A model generated the notes under the pieces. That model was not told the origin of the DNA, made no database searches, and saw only the letters and a list, made by a program, of their open reading frames with translations. From Mycoplasmataceae bacterium (GTDB lineage: Bacteria > Bacillota_I > Bacilli_A > Mycoplasmatales > Metamycoplasmataceae), in assembly GCA_017511585.1 (NCBI GenBank), contig JAFWJI010000045.1, positions 1 to 15,805 on the forward strand: a DNA stretch of 15,805 nucleotides. The letters run 5' to 3'. Position numbers and translations under genes: made by a program. Position 1 is the stretch's first letter. The number at the start of each line of letters is the position of its first letter. Below, piece by piece: positions 11,348 to 15,805 of this stretch.

Positions 11348-12427
11348 ATGGAAAAACCGATGAGAGATTCTTTAATTGAAATTAAAGAAAAATACAATGA
11401 AATAATTGAAAATCTTAAAAAAGATGAATTTTTATCCAATATAAAACAATATACTAAATTAACAAAAGAAGCAAATAATATTAAAAGTATTGTTGATTTA
11501 TTTAATAAATATTTAAATGTTGAAAAGACAATTCAAGAATCAAAAATATTATTAAATGAAGATGATGAAGAAATTGTTCAAATGGCTAAATTAGAAATTA
11601 CTAATAATGAAAAATTACTACCAGAAATTGAAGGGCAATTAAAAATTTTATTAATACCAAAAGATGAAAACGATGATAAAAATGTAATTATTGAAATAAG
11701 AGGAGCAGCAGGAGGAGATGAAGCTAATATATTTGCAGGAGACTTGTATAAAATATATACAAAATTTTCTGAAAGTAATAATTGAAAAACAAAAGTAATT
11801 GATTCTTTAGCAGCTTCTGCTGGTGGTTATTCTTTGATTGTTTTTTTAATTACTGGAGATAATGTTTATTCAAAATTAAAATTTGAATCTGGAGTTCATC
11901 GTGTTCAAAGAGTTCCATTAACTGAAACTCAAGGAAGAATTCACACTTCAACTGTAACAGTTACTGTAATGCCAGAAATTGATGAAAATATTGATATTGA
12001 AATTAAAGATAGTGATTTAAGAATTGATACATTTAGATCTTCAGGAGCGGGTGGTCAATCTGTTAATACAACAGATTCTGCAGTTAGAATAACACATATT
12101 CCTACTGGAATAATTTCTTCTTCACAAGAAGGAAGATCTCAAATTGCAAATAGAGATTTGGCTTTAAAATTGTTAAAAGCTAAATTACATGATTTAGAAA
12201 TTCAAAAGAAAAAAGAACAAGAAGGTTCATTTAGAAAAATGGCAGGTTCTGGTGCAAGAAGTGAAAAAATTAGAACATATAATTATCCGCAAGATCGTGT
12301 TACAGATCATAGAATCTCTTATTCTTGTTCTTTAAAAAGCGTTGTCGATGGTAAATTAAACCCCATAATTGATGCTTTATTAGCAGAAGATCAAGCAGAA
12401 AAAATAAAAGAAATGGGTATAGTTTAA
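11348..12427 (+). CDS. prfA: Peptide chain release factor 1 (RF1)
   Basis: Reads UAA and UAG in the ribosomal A site and triggers hydrolysis of peptidyl-tRNA. 359 residues, the usual RF1 length. Helical N-terminal domain 1-100; [23 protein letters not shown] at the start of the core; [23 protein letters not shown] holding the PxT codon-reading tripeptide, here Pro-Leu-Thr; [20 protein letters not shown] with the catalytic GGQ; and [17 protein letters not shown]. One TGA at 11783-11785 is Trp. In code-4 organisms UGA is sense, so RF1 alone is needed and RF2 is absent, consistent with this being RF1 and not RF2. The ATG at 11348 is preferred by length; a second in-frame ATG at 11360 is possible. 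prmC follows with no gap (TAA directly followed by ATG), so the two are co-transcribed. Confidence 0.98.
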
Positions 12428-13150
12428 ATGGACGAAAAAATAAAAAATTTAATTCTTGAAAAAAGAAGATATGGAATTAAAGAAAAAGTAAATTTTTTTG
12501 AAAAGAAACAATTAAAAAAAGATAAACCCATACAAAAAATAATCGGTTATATTGAAATGGCCAATGTTAGAATTGATCTATCAAAAAAAGTTTTAATTCC
12601 TAGATATGAAACTGAAGAATTGATCTATCATGCCATTGAATTTATAAAAAAAAATAATTATAAAAGTGTATTAGATCTTTGTTGTGGTAGTGGTTTTATT
12701 GGTATAGCTTTAAAAAAAGAATTTGATAATATTGATATATGACAAAGTGATATTGATAAAAATGCAATTAAACAAACAAAAAAAAATTTAAAAATTAATA
12801 ATGTAAAAAATAAAATCATTAAATCAAATATGTTTGAAAAAATAAAAAATAAAAAATTTGATTTATTAATTTCTAATCCGCCATATTTAACTAAAAATGA
12901 AATATTATCTAAATCCGTTTTAAACTTTGAACCACATCATGCTTTATTTGCAGATAATAACGGAATGTTTTTTTATGAAATTATTGAAGAAAAATTAAGT
13001 GAAATTTTAAATAAAGATGGTTTAGTAATTTTAGAAATAAATCCAATTAATGTTGATTGATTTAAAAAGAGAAACTATCTTATAATAAAAGATATTAATA
13101 ATAAAGAAAGATTTGCTTTTAAAAAAATTAATCAATTGCAGAATAATTAA
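12428..13150 (+). CDS. prmC: Release factor glutamine N5-methyltransferase PrmC (HemK)
   Basis: SAM-dependent enzyme that methylates the Gln of the GGQ motif in RF1, raising termination efficiency. 240 residues, shorter than the E. coli enzyme (277) mainly at the N terminus. Motifs: PIQKIIGYIEM and VLIPRYETEELI of the substrate-binding part; SAM-binding motif VLDLCCGSGFIGIAL; catalytic NPPY at 150-153 in ISNPPYLTKNE; and GLVILEINP near the C terminus. Two TGA codons encode Trp (12740-12742 in DNIDIWQSD and in NVDWFKKR). The ATG abuts the prfA stop, so enzyme and substrate share one mRNA, a common arrangement. The 3' end overlaps the convergent membrane-protein gene by 23 nt. Confidence 0.97.
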
Positions 13151-14222
13151 AATTACCATAAATTTTTGAAACTGGAACAACTGATATTCAAACATCTAAA
13201 AAATTCTCTTTAATTTTTAAAGCTAAATCTTCTGATTCTAGTAATAAAACAACTGATTCAATAGAATAAATTTGTTCTTTTGTATAACCGCTAATTGAAG
13301 TTTTTATTTGATATGGATGTCAAAAATTAATTTCTTTAAAAAATTCTTTAATTTCTTCAACGTTTTTTGTATCAATTCTAATTTTTACTTTTTGATATCT
13401 TGGATAAATTAAATTAATAATAAAAGCGTTTAACAATATATATAAATATGTTCCAAAGGTTTGTGAACCTAATATATGATCAAAACCATTAATATATTTT
13501 GTAAAACTAATAGGGGCAAATTTTTTACAAATAAATAAAACAAATATAGCAATAACTGACATCATTGTTCCTGTAACAATTAAAAAAATACCTACTGGTT
13601 TTTTCTTTTTAGTAGAAAAATAATATGCTATTAAATCTGTTCCTCCTGTTGAAGCGCCTAATTTTCAAACAATTGCTGAAGAAGGAGAACAACAAGCAAC
13701 TGCTAAAATTACATATACAAAAACAGCTCATCCAGAATTTACTAAATTAGTAGTTCCATTTTTATTAGCAGCAATTTCTTGTGAATTTTCAACAATAACA
13801 ATTAAATTATGGGTTATAAAATTATCTATTGGTTCAATAGAAAAAATATAACCAAAAATTGAATTGAAAATCAAAAAAATTAATGTAGTAACCATAAATG
13901 GTTTTTTTATTTTTTTTCAATAATATAGAATCAATGGAATATTAAGAATCAAATATAAAACAGTTAAAAATGGTTTTAAAATAGGAAAAAGGTAACTAAG
14001 AGACATCGAAATAGATTCAACACCATCTGAAATAACGGCTGCTTTAAATAAAAATTGAACTTGACCAAATGCATAAAAAAAAGCACATAGAACTATTATT
14101 AGTAAATTATGAAAATTAGATTTTACAAAATTAAAAAAACCATCATAGTTATTATCTAATCTTCTTTTGAACTTGAGTCCTATTCTTCTATATTCTTCAA
14201 AATTATTCTTTTCTTTTTTCAT
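13128..14222 (-). CDS. YitT family membrane protein with C-terminal DUF2179 domain (copy 1)
   Basis: 364 residues. Role unknown; the family is widespread in Firmicutes and mollicutes and predicted to be membrane-embedded. About six hydrophobic segments are visible: roughly 38-58, 75-99, 105-125, 155-180, 205-225 and 245-270. The family signature STGGTD is at 191-196, and a cytosolic DUF2179-like C-terminal domain follows (KVKIRIDTKNVEEI, HPYQIKTSISGYT, VVLLLESEDL). The ATG at 14220-14222 is followed by a charged N terminus. TGA codons are Trp throughout. The stop is at 13128-13130, so the last 23 nt overlap the convergent prmC. It lies 20 nt downstream of its paralogue and is probably in one operon with it. 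C-terminal endings of the two copies match closely (IYGNFNYS versus IYGQFDYS). Confidence 0.93.
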
Positions 14223-14242
14223 ATACTTTTCTTTATTTATTA

Positions 14243-15430
14243 TTATTCTACTTTTGAATAATCAAATTGACCATAAATTTTATCTACTGGAACTTTATAA
14301 ATTCAAGCTTGCGGATCAATTTCTTTTAATTTCTTAATCAAATCTTCTGATTCTAGTAATAAAACAACTGTTTCAAAACTATAAATATTTTTACCAGTTT
14401 TTCCACTTGTTAAAGTATGAATTTTATATGGATGATTATAATTTGATTCTTTAAAATATGTTTTTAATTTTTCAACATTTAAAGTGTCTAATCTTATAAC
14501 AACTTTTTCATATTTAGGATATATTACATTTAATATTTTTCCAAATAAGAAAATATAAATAATTGAAGATAAAGTTTGTAATCCCATTAAACTATCAAAA
14601 CCATTAATATTTTGAGCAATAGATACGGGCCCAAATTTTGAAAGACTTCACAAAATAATTAAAGAAAAAGAAGAAAATAAAAATGAAATTATTATTAAAA
14701 TAGAACCTATTGGGGTTTTATTTTTTGTTGAAAAATAATAAGTGATAATATCTGTTCCTCCTGTTGAAGTTCCCATTTTCCATGAATTAGCAGCTGCAAT
14801 TGCTGCTAAAACAACAGATAATAATGAATAAACAAAAATTGGTCATCCTTTTTCACAACCTAAAGTTTTTCCACTTTTAATTAAAACAAGAGGAATATCT
14901 GTATTTCCATAATATTTTTCATGAATTCATGTATTATATTCATTCAAATTAACTGTCATTAAATTATTTAAACCATGTTCAGTAGCATATGCTCTTTCAA
15001 ATTCGTTTGTTGGCGGACATAAAATTAAAATATATTGAGAAACTAAAAAATCTAAACTCATTTCTTTACCATTTATTAATGAACCAAAATCAAATCCAAT
15101 TAAAAAACCAAATATTGCATTAGATACTAAAAAAAATACCGTTAAATACATATAGGATTTTTTTATTTTTTTTCAAAATATAATAAAAAGCGGAATGTTT
15201 AAAACTAAATATATAAAATTTAGATAAGGTTTTAAAATAGGTAAAATCAAAGAAATTGACATAGAAATAGATGACATACCACTTGGTACAGAAGCAGCTT
15301 TTGTTAATAAAGATGTATTTGCAAAGGCATAAAGGAAAGAACAAAAAAGAATAATCAATGTTTTTTTCTTTTCAGTTTTTCAAAAATATATTAAAGAAAA
15401 ATTATCTTCATTATTTATAGTTTTTGTCAT
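14243..15430 (-). CDS. YitT family membrane protein with C-terminal DUF2179 domain (copy 2)
   Basis: 395 residues, paralogue of the next gene downstream. Same plan: hydrophobic segments near 25-45, 60-85, 92-112, 175-205, 235-255 and 270-300; STGGTD at 222-227; and a DUF2179-like C-terminal domain (KVVIRLDTLNVEKL, HPYKIHTLTSGKTG, VVLLLESEDL, KIYGQFDYS). It is longer than copy 1 by about 30 residues, mostly an extracellular or loop insertion between segments 3 and 4 (about 115-170), which contains two Cys (ILCPPT and LGCEKG). The ATG at 15428-15430 has AGGAAAAT directly upstream. Substrate or function is unknown for the family; transport has been suggested only by topology. Confidence 0.93.
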
Positions 15431-15541
15431 ATTTTCCTAGCTTCTTTAATCTACTTTATGTTTTTGTATATTTATATTAAATAAATTATTGTATCTAAAT
15501 AAAGTAAAATAAATGTAAAATTTTATAAACTTAAGGAAAAA

Positions 15542-15805
15542 ATGATTAATAATTTACCAAAAAGATATTTTTATAACAATAAAGACTATAAATTGGATTT
15601 TGAAAAAAAACAATTAATTTTAATGCCTGAAACTCACAAAATGTTATTAGAAAAAAAATTATGAAATAAATTCGGATTTAAAAAAATTGGAGGATCTTTA
15701 GTTGGTGAAGTATTAGAAGTAGATGAATTTAAATCGCAATTTAGTGCTTTTTGTAAAATTGCATGATGTGGTTTACCTGTATTAGATAAAAAATATATTA
15801 AAGCA
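15542..15805 (+). CDS. Putative YqaJ/PD-(D/E)XK-type nuclease, N-terminal part (runs off window)
   Basis: The first 88 codons are visible and the gene continues past the right edge. The ATG at 15542-15544 follows AAGGA (15533-15537) by 4 nt. The segment FGFKKIGGSLVGEVLEVDEFKS resembles the start of YqaJ-like nuclease domains (a Gly-Gly-Ser motif followed by a hydrophobic VxG/ILG stretch) and is reminiscent of conserved putative nucleases of mycoplasmas. The catalytic Asp/Glu-x-Lys residues would lie further on and cannot be checked. Two TGA codons encode Trp (LWNKF and AWCGL). It is divergent from the YitT pair, with 111 nt between. The family call is tentative; a real protein-coding gene is very likely. 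Confidence 0.7.

Noticed and set aside
15431..15541. Divergent promoters between the YitT pair and the right-edge gene
   Set aside because: Several -10-like hexamers exist on both strands, but none has a partner at acceptable spacing, so no specific promoter is called.

Overview
The window is a very AT-rich bacterial segment that can only be read with genetic code 4, in which UGA encodes Trp. With UGA as stop, almost every gene here would be broken at positions where its family has Trp or an aromatic residue. With UGA as Trp, eleven long, well-spaced genes appear. This code, the AT content, a release factor 1 gene and a ClpB without its N-domain point to a mollicute (Mycoplasma-like). A bile-salt-hydrolase-family enzyme suggests contact with a gut or vertebrate host, but that is inference.

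Left part (1-3475, minus strand): the first ~205 codons of a type II CRISPR nuclease Cas9 run off the left edge. Upstream of it, 47 nt away on the same strand, is a 936-residue protein joining a phospholipase-D-like nuclease domain, an SF2 DEAH helicase and a C-terminal DUF3427-like domain. Together they look like a small nucleic-acid defence block. No CRISPR array or tracrRNA is visible in the window.

Centre (3557-8722, minus strand): a stress-response block of clpB, a choloylglycine hydrolase/penicillin V acylase family gene and dnaK, closed by an intrinsic terminator after dnaK. Both clpB and dnaK are preceded by CIRCE (HrcA) operators, and in both the operator arms appear to overlap the -35/-10 elements. 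The hydrolase starts 2 nt after the clpB stop and no terminator is seen between it and dnaK, so it is probably co-transcribed with the heat-shock genes.

Right part: 8902-11241 (minus) is a 779-residue predicted surface protein with an N-terminal signal, Ig-like modules and a C-terminal membrane anchor. Divergent from it are prfA (RF1) and prmC, the methyltransferase that modifies the GGQ motif of RF1; the two genes abut. Converging on prmC, with a 23-nt overlap, are two adjacent paralogous YitT/DUF2179 membrane proteins (13128-15430, minus). The window ends in the first 88 codons of a plus-strand gene that resembles YqaJ/PD-(D/E)XK-type putative nucleases of mycoplasmas.

All calls come from reading the sequence and recalling family motifs. 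No database search was run.
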